This document shows positions 6,536-13,628 of a stretch of 13,865 nt of DNA, piece after piece. The position numbers were made by a program, and so were the translations under genes. The stretch spans positions 1 through 13,865 of the forward strand of contig CAKARF010000019.1 of the NCBI GenBank assembly GCA_916720465.1, given 5' to 3'. Origin of the DNA: an uncultured Atopobium sp. (GTDB taxonomy: Bacteria; Actinomycetota; Coriobacteriia; Coriobacteriales; Atopobiaceae). Each line of letters starts with the position of its first letter. Position 1 is the stretch's first letter. The notes under the pieces are model-generated. The model made no database searches and was not told the origin of the DNA. It worked only from the letters and a program-made list of their open reading frames with translations.

Positions 6536-6666
6536 AACACACCTAAGTCAGATAATCTGCAAAATCAAAGGTGAAAAACACATCTAATGAAGATATTCTG
6601 CATAAGATGAGCGTTTTAGGCGGAATGTATAGGCATTTTCAGCAGATTATCTGACATAGGTGTGTT
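6536..6666. mobile_element. 131-bp MITE-like element with 25-nt terminal inverted repeats
   Basis: The left end (6536-6560) and right end (6642-6666) are inverted repeats matching at 24 of 25 positions, starting AACACACCTA and ending CAGATAATCTGC. The inner part of each is itself palindromic (CAGATAATCTG). A third, degenerate copy lies inside at 6578-6601, in the same orientation as the left end and of the same 24-base length, with about six mismatches. No open frame of useful size is inside, and I see no clear target-site duplication. A non-autonomous transposable element is one reading. A cluster of binding sites for a recombinase or repressor is the other. Confidence 0.5.
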
Positions 6667-6689
6667 CAGGCGTTTCAAACTAGGCGCGG

Positions 6690-6835
6690 ATGCACTTACG
6701 GAACTCATGCACCCGCCAAGTCACCGCACGTGGCGAGAAACCCGCAGGTCTCGCAGCCGTTCCCTGGCCCATGCCGCGCCCGCACCCGACGCTCGCATCC
6801 AACGTCCACCGTACGCGCACGGACCCGCGGCAAAC
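6690..6835. other. GC-rich patch without a recognisable gene
   Basis: This stretch is visibly much richer in G and C than the AT-rich sequence on either side. Open frames exist on both strands, but their translations are Arg/Pro/Ala-rich or cysteine-sprinkled and look like composition artefacts. It ends abruptly near 6835, where a Firmicutes-like AT-rich gene remnant begins. It may be a leftover from another high-GC donor. Confidence 0.35.
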
Positions 6836-6858
6836 TTAATAAATATCGCCACCCTGTC

Positions 6859-7430
6859 ATGCCTAAACAGGATAGCGATAATGAAGAAGATATTGAATTT
6901 CCGCCAGATGACATGACATGGGAAGAAAAATATGCGTTACGGAAAGTACAGTTTGCATAAGCAGCACAGGAACAGAAAGCCTATGAGCGGTTTTGGAAGA
7001 ACACAAAGACGAATTATATAAATACATCCTGCAGCCGATAGATGATTTCTATGAGTTGCGCGGTCAACTGATGGATATGATACCCGACTTCCATATGCGT
7101 CTGAAAGTCGATCACAAAAGTGAAAAGGTGGTATTTGCTGCCGATATTCATTCCGTTTTTGACATTACGTGGTATACGCCCGCCCGCTATATGGTCGATG
7201 TGCAGCTGACGGACGAGGGTACAACAGAACGCCAATATTCCGAGGGAAAGTTCTGTGTATGCAAGTGTTGCGGTAAAGCCTTCGTGAGGACAGCTGACCA
7301 GAACTGCCGCCAATACTGCGGAGGGCCGAAATGTGAACGCAAGGGTCAAAGAGAACTGGCGCAGCGCAAGCGTGAAAAGGACAAGATTGAAAAACAGCAG
7401 GAAAAGACAAAGGAGAAGAGAAAGTCCTAA
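6859..7430 (+). pseudogene. Broken gene for a C-terminal zinc-finger protein
   Basis: From ATG 6859 the frame gives an acidic start (DSDNEEDIEFPPDDMTWEEK), then a TAA at 6958-6960. It continues in the same frame as AAQEQKAYERFWK and then needs a shift by one base near 6998 to join a 145-codon frame (6993-7430). That last part could start from the TTG at 6993, but no Shine-Dalgarno is visible. It carries a zinc-finger-like cluster, CVCKCCGKAF followed by CRQYCGGPKC, then a very basic Lys/Arg/Glu helix to the end. The cysteine pattern and basic tail resemble small uncharacterised proteins of Clostridia mobile elements (DUF6076-like, recalled and unverified). One stop plus one frameshift indicate decay, unless the TTG product is still made. 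Confidence 0.6.
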
Positions 7431-7500
7431 CACCACAAAATCAGTCGAATCGATTGATGGTCATAATTCTGCACCAACGATATTATCACGATTTCCTGAA

Positions 7501-7547
7501 TTATTCACATTTTCGTGATATACTATTTTAATATAACGTGTGAATAA
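7501..7547 (+). promoter_or_regulatory. Probable promoter and operator of the restriction-modification operon
   Basis: TTATTCACA (7501-7509) and TGTGAATAA (7539-7547) are perfect inverted repeats enclosing a -10 box TATACT (7519-7524). The left arm overlaps the expected -35 area (weak, CTGAAT 7496-7501). The right arm runs into the Shine-Dalgarno AAGGAAG (7546-7552) of the regulator gene. This is a good layout for autoregulation by the downstream Cro/C1-type protein. The link between protein and site is inference. Confidence 0.5.
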
Positions 7548-7558
7548 GGAAGCGCATC

Positions 7559-7783
7559 ATGGCTGTAAGCTACAAGAAACTATTTCATATGTTGATAGAT
7601 AGAAATATGACGGCTGCGGAGCTTCAGAAAGAAGCTGGTTATAGTGCCAATATATCAACACGAATGCGACGGAATGAATACGTGTCCCTTGAATCAATGG
7701 AAAAGATATGCCGGGTACTGGACTGCAAGGTAGATGATATCGTGGAATTTGTCCTGGATGAAGATAAGGTGGCGGAAAAATGA
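7559..7783 (+). CDS. Small Cro/C1-type (XRE) transcriptional regulator, controller-like
   Basis: This 74-aa protein is almost wholly a helix-turn-helix domain. Helices lie around residues 5-14 and 18-26 (MTAAELQKEAG), a recognition helix around 29-37 (NISTRMRRNE), and the family's typical C-terminal part is ESMEKICRVLDCKVDDIVEF (45-64). Small regulators of this kind often precede methyltransferase and restriction genes and can act as controller proteins that time their expression. ATG 7559 has AAGGAAG six bases upstream. Its stop overlaps the methyltransferase start (ATGA, 4 bases), so the two genes are translationally coupled. A dyad in its promoter could be its own operator. It lacks the exact look of classical C proteins such as C.PvuII, so the controller role is inferred from position. 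Confidence 0.85.
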   Translation: MAVSYKKLFHMLIDRNMTAAELQKEAGYSANISTRMRRNEYVSLESMEKICRVLDCKVDDIVEFVLDEDKVAEK

Positions 7784-9642
7784 GATTTATAGGAAACAAG
7801 GAGTCAATCGTTGAGTTAATTGATTCTTTTATTGACGATAAAATAGCATCCAAAGATGGGCTCGTTTTGTTTGATGCATTTTGCGGAACAGGTTCTGTAT
7901 CAGACAGGTTAAAAGAAAGATTTAATGTTGTTATTAATGACAATCTTAAATGGGCTACCATTTATACCGCAGGTAGGTTATATGCCTCAATCTGTCATTT
8001 TGAGGGTCTTGGCTTTGATCCGTTTGATTTTTTTAATCAAAACTGTAATGAAATCCACGGCTTTATGTATAAAACATATGCTCCAACTGAAAGCGATAGG
8101 ATGTACTTTACTCCCGAGAATGCTGCAAGGATAGACTATTTCAGAAATCAGATAGAGGAATGGCACACAGGCGAATTAATTACTGAAACAGAATATCTGT
8201 TTCTTCTTGCCAGTCTCATAGAATCTGTATCAAGGGTTTCAAATACTGCAGGTGTATACGGCGCATTCTTAAAAAAATGGGATGGACGTGCGTTAAAACC
8301 TATTGAATTCATAAGACCATCATGCAATGAGGGCATACCAAAGGACATTACGATTTATAACGATAAAATAGAAAATATAATTTCTGATGTCGAATGCGAT
8401 ATTCTATATTTGGATCCGCCGTACACACAGAATCAATACGGAACACAGTATCATCTACTGGAAACGCTAATTTTGAACGATTGTCCTTCTGTAAGCAAGA
8501 TAACTGGTTCTCGTCCAGTCATGCCTATGAGATCTGATTGGTCTAAAGAATACAAGGTTAATATCCTTTTCGATAAGATTGTTTCGAAAACCAAAGCACG
8601 TTATATCGTCCTTAGCTATAACAATGATGGCCTCATGTCCAAAGAATATATCGAGGCCGTTATGAAGCGCTATGGAAAGCCAGAAACATATTGCTGCAAA
8701 AAAATTAACTATAAAAAATACCAGAATTGGAAGTCACAAAACCATAAGGAACACTTTGAATACTTATTCTTTGTGGAGAAAAAGAATCCATCAGATGTTA
8801 TATATGAGTCACCACTCAATTATATAGGAAATAAGACTCGTGTCATTACAGAAATCAGGGGGAAGCTTCCTGCTGAGATAGATAATTTTATAGACGCATT
8901 CGGAGGCGGTTTTAATGTTGGGATTAACATAAATTCCGAAAACATTATATACAACGAGTACAATCATTTCGTAAAAGAACTTATTGAATCATTTTGGCAT
9001 TATGATACTTTTTCCTATATTGCCTACATGAAAAAGATTATACAGCGGTTTGGATTGGAACCCGGAGATAAAGACTCATATCTTAAGGTGCGAGATTATT
9101 ATAATTCTTTTCCGGCGGAAAAACGTGATTCACGATTATTACTTGTAGTAATATTATATAGCTTTCAGCAGCAGATTCGTTTTAATGGAAACCACGAATT
9201 TAACAACCCCGTGGGTATGCGATGGTTTAATGACAAAATTTTGGAAAAGCTCATAAGTTTTTCCCGCCGAATAAAGGAATTAAATGTAAGATTTTATTGT
9301 TCAGATTATACAGATATGTTCCAATATGTTAATGATAGACACACATTCATATATCTTGACCCTCCATATATGCTTACCAACAGCTCATATAATGATGGAA
9401 AACGAGGTTTTAAGGGATGGGATGCTTCGCAAGAGTTTGCGCTCTTTGATTTTTTGGATAGATTAAACGGTGAGGGGGGTCGATTCATGTTGTCATATGT
9501 TTTAGAGCATAAAGGCAAGATTAACCAAAATTTATTGAGTTGGACGAGAGAGAACAATTACCGGATTGTGGAATTAGGAGATATTCTGGGGATATCAGGA
9601 AGCCGGAGAAAGGAAATCTTGGTGATTAACTATGAGCGATAA
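7780..9642 (+). CDS. Two-domain fused adenine-N6 DNA methyltransferase (M.FokI-like, Type IIS-like)
   Basis: This 620-aa protein holds two D12-class (Dam-like) adenine-N6 methyltransferase domains in tandem. Domain 1 has motif X-like RFIGNK (2-7), the SAM-binding motif FDAFCGTGS (31-39) and catalytic DPPY (212-215, followed by TQNQYGTQYHLLE). Domain 2 repeats these: NYIGNK (347-352), FIDAFGGGFNVG (370-381) and DPPY (527-530), followed by the loop SYNDGKRGFKGWD (535-547). All key residues are present, so both halves should be active. Two fused domains are the known solution for protecting both strands of an asymmetric site, as in M.FokI, where each domain modifies one strand. Codons are AT-rich, with many ATA and AGA, unlike the neighbouring murB and eno. 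It overlaps the regulator by 4 bases and the nuclease gene by 11. The recognition sequence cannot be read from the protein. Confidence 0.93.
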   Translation: MRFIGNKESIVELIDSFIDDKIASKDGLVLFDAFCGTGSVSDRLKERFNVVINDNLKWATIYTAGRLYASICHFEGLGFDPFDFFNQNCNEIHGFMYKTYAPTESDRMYFTPENAARIDYFRNQIEEWHTGELITETEYLFLLASLIESVSRVSNTAGVYGAFLKKWDGRALKPIEFIRPSCNEGIPKDITIYNDKIENIISDVECDILYLDPPYTQNQYGTQYHLLETLILNDCPSVSKITGSRPVMPMRSDWSKEYKVNILFDKIVSKTKARYIVLSYNNDGLMSKEYIEAVMKRYGKPETYCCKKINYKKYQNWKSQNHKEHFEYLFFVEKKNPSDVIYESPLNYIGNKTRVITEIRGKLPAEIDNFIDAFGGGFNVGININSENIIYNEYNHFVKELIESFWHYDTFSYIAYMKKIIQRFGLEPGDKDSYLKVRDYYNSFPAEKRDSRLLLVVILYSFQQQIRFNGNHEFNNPVGMRWFNDKILEKLISFSRRIKELNVRFYCSDYTDMFQYVNDRHTFIYLDPPYMLTNSSYNDGKRGFKGWDASQEFALFDFLDRLNGEGGRFMLSYVLEHKGKINQNLLSWTRENNYRIVELGDILGISGSRRKEILVINYER

Positions 9643-10849
9643 ACCATTATTCGTAATTAAACGAAATTTACAAAAATCTGCGCAAACAGGACTAACCTTT
9701 CAAGATCAGCTGGATGCATCCTACTTAAAGGACATATGCAGTAAAATAACAGGTCGTTCAGATTACGATTGCCAATATGTCGACAATGATTATAGAGATG
9801 ATTTTTTAACCAGCACCTATAATAAAGGCCGCTTGGCAACGCTTCGATACGGGGACTATGTGCATTTTATAACCTTTTCAGAACAAAAAATCGAAGGACG
9901 AAATTCCAGTATTCAAAGTGTTTCGACTGCTTTTAATATTTTCTATATGTGTCCATATGAGAAGAAAAAACTGCATTATTATTTCATCTGTAAAAGCGGA
10001 AATCCTACGACAGATTACCATATGTTCATCTACAGGCTTATGGAAACAGTAGGTTTTAACTTTCTGAATTTTCCAACTACATCTTTAGTGTCCAGTTTTA
10101 TCACTATTGAAGATATGATGCGTGCCAGAGAGGAGAATAGAGGAACAAACAAAAGCAATAATTCCACATATATCAGTAAAAATGAAGATGGAGATTACGA
10201 AGCCTACTGTAAAACATATGGAGCCAGCAAATATGAGTCCAGTCTTATTTGTTATTCGATGTCCACAATAATAGGTCATACTGAAAAGATAAAGTTATAT
10301 GAAATATTGGAAGGGAATCTGAAAGAACTCCCAGACTCCAGCTTACAGGTTCTCAAAAAAATGGATTCGGTTGATATTATTAAAACTGACTTAACCTTCG
10401 AGAAGCGTGTTTTTGAAGAAAGTCGCGGAAATATGCTCCGTTCTCCAAGATACCAATACAATCTGCTCGACAAGCTGGGCGAAAAACACTGCGCGTTGTG
10501 TGGTTGTACCATTCCAGATATTATTCAAGGTGCTCATATTTGGCCAGTTGCGAGTATTAAAGCTACAAACTCAATAAGCTTAGATGACAAAGTGCGATAT
10601 GCTACAGACGGAGATAATGGTCTCTGGCTTTGTGAAAACCATCATAAGTTGTTCGACAGAAATATAATAGCCATTTTTAATGATGGCACTTTCAAATATA
10701 ATCGTAAGCTTTCGCATGTACATATTCCATATTTGACAGGGTTTACAGAGAACTATCACTTGCCGCCGGTGTATATAAATGATAATTTTATAAAGTATGT
10801 TAATCTTCGCAATAGTTCCCTAAACACCGCAAATTATGTCGAGTTCTGA
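9632..10849 (+). CDS. HNH-family restriction endonuclease partner
   Basis: This 405-aa protein is most likely the restriction enzyme that cuts DNA not protected by the fused methyltransferase. The C-terminal part carries an HNH (beta-beta-alpha metal) nuclease: CALCGC (287-292), AHIWP with His302, then NGLWLC with Asn329 and ENHHKLFDRN with His337/His338. The cysteines probably form a structural zinc site. This resembles the HNH_2 pattern of many Type II enzymes. The first 280 residues have no motif I recognise and probably hold target recognition; a stretch YGASKYESSLICYSM (196-210) may be a conserved core. ATG 9632 lies inside the methyltransferase end, with GGTG seven bases upstream. It is unlike R.FokI, which uses a PD-(D/E)xK nuclease, so the pairing of an M.FokI-like methylase with an HNH nuclease is noteworthy. 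Cleavage position is unknown. Confidence 0.82.
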   Translation: MSDKPLFVIKRNLQKSAQTGLTFQDQLDASYLKDICSKITGRSDYDCQYVDNDYRDDFLTSTYNKGRLATLRYGDYVHFITFSEQKIEGRNSSIQSVSTAFNIFYMCPYEKKKLHYYFICKSGNPTTDYHMFIYRLMETVGFNFLNFPTTSLVSSFITIEDMMRAREENRGTNKSNNSTYISKNEDGDYEAYCKTYGASKYESSLICYSMSTIIGHTEKIKLYEILEGNLKELPDSSLQVLKKMDSVDIIKTDLTFEKRVFEESRGNMLRSPRYQYNLLDKLGEKHCALCGCTIPDIIQGAHIWPVASIKATNSISLDDKVRYATDGDNGLWLCENHHKLFDRNIIAIFNDGTFKYNRKLSHVHIPYLTGFTENYHLPPVYINDNFIKYVNLRNSSLNTANYVEF

Positions 10850-10861
10850 TAATAAACAATT

Positions 10862-10896
10862 AAGACCGCACAGAGCATTCCGCGTGTGGTCTTTTT
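10862..10896 (+). terminator. Rho-independent terminator after the restriction operon
   Basis: AAGACC plus CACA pairs with TGTG plus GGTCTT (one bulged base) around an 11-base loop and is followed by CTTTTTG on the plus strand. It begins 13 bases after the nuclease stop. It lies between the nuclease gene and the remnants reading the other way, and may have served both directions. Confidence 0.75.
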
Positions 10897-10899
10897 GCC

Positions 10900-11075
10900 T
10901 TATTTTCCGCCAGTCAGAATGAAATGCACATACTCCCGACAATGATCTTCGAGGTAGCAGACAAGCTCATAGTAGCCGTTTTCGTGCGCAATCTACTAGA
11001 CTATGTTGGCATCAACATATTTGTCAGACCGTTGTCCCGGATAGCAGGAATCTGTTCTTTAATGCTATTAGTCAT
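10900..11075 (-). pseudogene. Remnant of a DUF5049 prophage/ICE gene
   Basis: From ATG 11075 (Shine-Dalgarno AAGGTGG about eight bases upstream) the minus strand reads MTNSIKEQIPAIRDNGLTNM. A lost base then shifts the frame. In the other frame the rest follows: DANIV, two consecutive TAG stops, then IAHENGYYELVCYLEDH and a C-terminus ending FILTGGK with TAA at 10900-10902. The start IKEQI-AIR--G-TNMFD and the end YLEDH-EY--FILTG are what I recall of DUF5049 proteins, small genes of Clostridia prophages and integrative elements. With one frameshift and two stops the gene is dead. The stop is only four bases from the terminator hairpin. Confidence 0.7.
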
Positions 11076-11294
11076 CGAGCTCACCACCTTTCGTACTCGG
11101 TCTATGCCGTAGAGAACGTTCAATCCGGAGCTGTTATCCCAGTCAACCATAATCGAGCCTGTCGAATCTATGCCCGTAACTGTTCTAAGCGTTCGTATCG
11201 GCGGGGCAAAGGCATCGCTCATCTCCAAAAGTTCCACACGGCAGCCGACCTAGTACTGCCTACGCAGCCGTTCCAGCATATCTTTATTCAGCAT
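11076..11294 (-). pseudogene. Remnant of a DUF4314 prophage/ICE gene
   Basis: Starting at ATG 11294, inside the end of the preceding gene, the minus strand reads MLNKDMLERLRRQY, a TAG stop at 11250-11252, then VGCRVELLEMSDAFAPP and, near the end, IMVDWDNSSGLNVLYGIDR. The pattern of 'LRRQYP-GCRVEL..M.D..AP' followed by 'V.WDNGS.L...YG.D' is that of DUF4314 domain proteins, recalled from Clostridia mobile elements. Besides the stop, the 3' end has lost its own terminator codon and reads in frame into the DUF5049 remnant. A GTG at 11237 could restart translation, but without a good ribosome-binding site. Confidence 0.65.
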
Positions 11295-11897
11295 TTGGCG
11301 CATCGCCTTTCCGAGCGGACGAGCTTGTGAGATTTCGGAGCAGGACTTTTCTTGCGTTCTTATACTCATCTCCGATAAAGCCGAGCCACAGGAGAAAACA
11401 GCGTAATGCGTATTTCTTGTTCTCTACATCTCGTCCGTAGCCGTGATGCGTTTCTGCCGCTTGAACATATCCACAAGCGCGGTGATGAATACGGGGTAGG
11501 CGGCGGTCTTCTCGGCTTCACAACCCTCTGTGAGCGTGAACCACGGGAAAGAAATCTTGTCATCGCTAACCATAATATCAAGGTACTCTGCGCCGAAAGC
11601 CTTACAGATAAGAGCTGTCTTACTTGCGACAAGCCTCTCTAATTCGTCCATTTCCAAGTCTGTCAGTGTGTTCGGTATTTCTACCATCGACTGTGTTTGC
11701 TCCGACTCCGCCATGAATCCTGCCTCTTTCAGTCTCTCGATTATGTCCGAGCCGTCCGGATAGTTCACGCTGCCGTCTTTCAAAACCGTAATCTCGTCAA
11801 TGTTGTAGTTGCAGGTTGGCACCTTGCGGTAGACGGCTTTCTCTCCCGTGATCTTGGTAATGGCAGTGACCAGAGCTTTTCTTGTTGTTCCTTCCAT
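11284..11897 (-). pseudogene. Frameshifted 'virulence protein' family gene of prophages/ICEs
   Basis: A 157-codon frame (11424-11897) begins METT-like (MEGTTRKALVTAITKITGEK), has a middle part LTDLEMDELERLVASKTALICKAFGA and then FPWFTL, and stops at a TAG right after KRQKRITATDEM. Inserting one base at about 11426 restores the family's C-terminal block (ENKKYALRCFLLWLGFIGDE, then YKNARKVLLRNLTSSSARKG), ending at TAA 11284-11286. This order matches the uncharacterised 'virulence-related protein' family of Clostridia prophages, as I recall it; no virulence role is shown. The 5' end is also damaged: a strong Shine-Dalgarno (AAAGGAGG, about 11923-11930) serves an ATG at 11914 that meets a stop after four codons, whereas the family frame starts at 11897. 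Two lesions suggest loss of function. Confidence 0.7.
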
Positions 11898-12251
11898 ATT
11901 TATTTACATACCATTTCTTGTACCTCCTTTGTTTTTGGTACGTAAATATATCGCTCTGAACGGCACGGGCAGCAAGTGATATGTGAAATATAAATTGATA
12001 ACTTTCTGTGTCTGTCCGGGCATAAAGAAAACGACCGTGTAAAAGTATTTCTACTCTTACACGGTCATTCTTTTGTTGTCCCGCTTGAAGATGGTCGGCT
12101 TAAAATTGCTTATTCTTGCAAATCCCTAAGTTCAACCATCAAATGAGATGCGGCTTCGTAGCTTCTAGCAGCCTAAACGGTGTTACAACTCGGACGAACT
12201 TGCTACGTTACCGTCACCGAACGCTCACCGTCTAGCGTGCAACCTGCGGGT
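11898..12251. other. Gene-free stretch between the remnant cluster and enolase
   Basis: No intact gene is present. From the left it holds the orphan Shine-Dalgarno and four-codon start of the frameshifted gene, an AT-rich segment that may have held its promoter, and a strong hairpin (12033-12066). It also holds a 22-codon minus-strand tail (12057-12125) ending NKRMTV whose stop lies in the hairpin, possibly the end of another lost gene. From about 12150 the sequence becomes GC-richer like the host, so the right island border probably lies there. I see no tRNA, no attachment-site repeat shared with the left border and no clear enolase terminator. Confidence 0.5.
12033..12066 (-). terminator. 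Strong hairpin, probable terminator on the minus strand
   Basis: GACCGTGTAA (12033-12042) and TTACACGGTC (12057-12066) form a perfect 10-bp stem with a 14-base loop. Read on the minus strand, it is followed by GTTTTCTTT, a T-rich tract fitting termination of leftward transcription. The plus side also has a T-containing tail (ATTCTTTTG). Confidence 0.65.
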
Positions 12252-13541
12252 TTAGCGAAGGTTGTAGAAAGCGTCCATGCCCAGGTACTCAGCGCCGTCA
12301 GCGAGGTCGTCCTCGATGCGGAGAAGCTGGTTGTACTTAGCAACACGCTCGGTACGAGCAGGTGCACCAGTCTTGATCTGACCAGCGTTGGTTGCAACAA
12401 CAAGGTCAGCAATGGTGGTGTCCTCGGTCTCGCCGGAACGGTGGGAGACAACTGCGGTGTAACCTGCGCGCTTAGCCATCTCGATAGCCTCGAGGGACTC
12501 GGTCAGGGTACCAATCTGGTTGACCTTGATGAGGATGGAGTTACCAGCGTGAACCTCAATGCCCTTCTTCAGGCGCTGAGTGTTGGTAACAAAGAGGTCG
12601 TCGCCGACGAGCTGGATCTTCTTGCCTAGACGCTGGGTAAGGACTTTCCAACCGTCCCAGTCCTCCTCTGCAAGACCGTCCTCGATGGAGACGATTGGGA
12701 ACTTCTCGACCATTTCCTCGTAGTAAGCAACCATTTCCTCGGAGGTAAGGGAGCGACCCTCGCCCTTGAGGTCATACTTGCCGGTCTCCTTGTTATAGAA
12801 CTCAGAAGAAGCTGGGTCCATAGCAAAGCGGAAGTCCTTGCCAAGCTCAAAGCCAGCAGCCTTAACAGCCTCGGAAAGAAGCTCAAGTGGCTCCTCGTTG
12901 GACTTAAGATCTGGAGCAAAGCCGCCCTCGTCACCAACACCGGTGTTGAGACCCTGGGACTTCAGAGTGTCCTTGAGGGTGTGGTAAACCTGTGCGCACC
13001 AGCGAAGAGCGGTGGTGAAGTCAGGAGCACCAACAGGCATAATCATGAACTCCTGGAAGTCAACGTTGTTGTCAGCGTGGACGCCACCGTTGAGGACGTT
13101 CATCATAGGAACAGGAAGAGTGTGAGCATTTGCGCCACCGAGGTAAGCGTAAAGTGGAAGCTCAGCAGAAGCAGCTGCAGCGTGAGCAACAGCAAGAGAA
13201 ACGCCGAGAATAGCGTTTGCACCGAGGCGACCCTTGTTTGGAGTGCCGTCAAGCTTGATCATAGCGAGGTCAAGGCCGCGCTGATCCTCTGCGTCCCAAC
13301 CAATAACGAGGTCGCGGATCTCAGTGTTGACGTGCTCGACTGCCTTCAGAACGCCCTTGCCCAGGTAACGGCTCTTGTCGCCGTCGCGAAGCTCTACAGC
13401 CTCAAACTCGCCGGTAGAAGCGCCGGAAGGAACGATTGCACGACCAAAGGAGCCGTCATCAAGAACAACCTCAACCTCAACGGTTGGATTGCCACGGGAA
13501 TCGAGGACCTCACGTGCGTGAACATCAAAAATCTGGCTCAT
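12252..13541 (-). CDS. eno: Enolase (phosphopyruvate hydratase)
   Basis: Enolase (EC 4.2.1.11) converts 2-phosphoglycerate to phosphoenolpyruvate in glycolysis, in the cytoplasm and often also on the cell surface. The 429-aa length is normal. The catalytic set is intact: Glu205 (GDEGGF), metal ligands Asp242 (MDPA), Glu287 (SIEDG) and Asp314 (GDDLF), and the catalytic base Lys339 (ILIKVN). The signature SHRSGETEDTTIADL (366-380) and TGAPARTERVAKYNQLLRIE (391-410) follow. ATG 13541 has AAAGGTG four bases upstream. It appears monocistronic, with its own promoter upstream and a tandem-repeat region before that. Codon choice is strongly biased, as is usual for a highly expressed gene, and quite unlike the island genes to its left. 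Confidence 0.97.
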   Translation of the reverse strand: MSQIFDVHAREVLDSRGNPTVEVEVVLDDGSFGRAIVPSGASTGEFEAVELRDGDKSRYLGKGVLKAVEHVNTEIRDLVIGWDAEDQRGLDLAMIKLDGTPNKGRLGANAILGVSLAVAHAAAASAELPLYAYLGGANAHTLPVPMMNVLNGGVHADNNVDFQEFMIMPVGAPDFTTALRWCAQVYHTLKDTLKSQGLNTGVGDEGGFAPDLKSNEEPLELLSEAVKAAGFELGKDFRFAMDPASSEFYNKETGKYDLKGEGRSLTSEEMVAYYEEMVEKFPIVSIEDGLAEEDWDGWKVLTQRLGKKIQLVGDDLFVTNTQRLKKGIEVHAGNSILIKVNQIGTLTESLEAIEMAKRAGYTAVVSHRSGETEDTTIADLVVATNAGQIKTGAPARTERVAKYNQLLRIEDDLADGAEYLGMDAFYNLR

Positions 13542-13591
13542 AGCTCACCTTTCTTTAGGTTTAACATTTTGCTGATTGCACAGACATACTT

Positions 13592-13620
13592 AGTATACCC
13601 ATTCTGTTATGAGGTGTGTA
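13592..13620 (-). promoter_or_regulatory. Probable promoter of eno
   Basis: On the minus strand, TACACA (13615-13620, four of six matches to TTGACA), a 17-base spacer and TATACT (13592-13597, five of six) form a good promoter. Transcription would start near 13585, giving a leader of about 45 bases before the eno ATG. Confidence 0.65.
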
Positions 13621-13628
13621 TTGTAATT

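Noticed and set aside
6536..6666. CRISPR array
   Set aside because: There are only three 24-nt copies, one inverted and one degenerate, with unequal spacing and no cas genes.
6662..6960. Plus- and minus-strand frames across the GC-rich patch (6662-6916, 6705-6914, 6730-6960)
   Set aside because: Their Arg/Pro/Ala-rich translations look compositional. Only the part from 6859 onward has protein-like character, and it is reported as part of the broken zinc-finger gene.
9306..9557. 83-codon minus-strand frame inside the methyltransferase gene
   Set aside because: It is antisense to the domain 2 catalytic region and has no independent support.
11406..11945. Plus-strand frames in the remnant region (11406-11642, 11530-11763, 11697-11945)
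   Set aside because: They are antisense to the virulence-family remnant, whose minus-strand translation is recognisable.
12100..12251. tRNA gene or attachment site next to enolase
   Set aside because: A GTTCAACC-like string occurs, but no cloverleaf can be built and no matching repeat was found at the left border.
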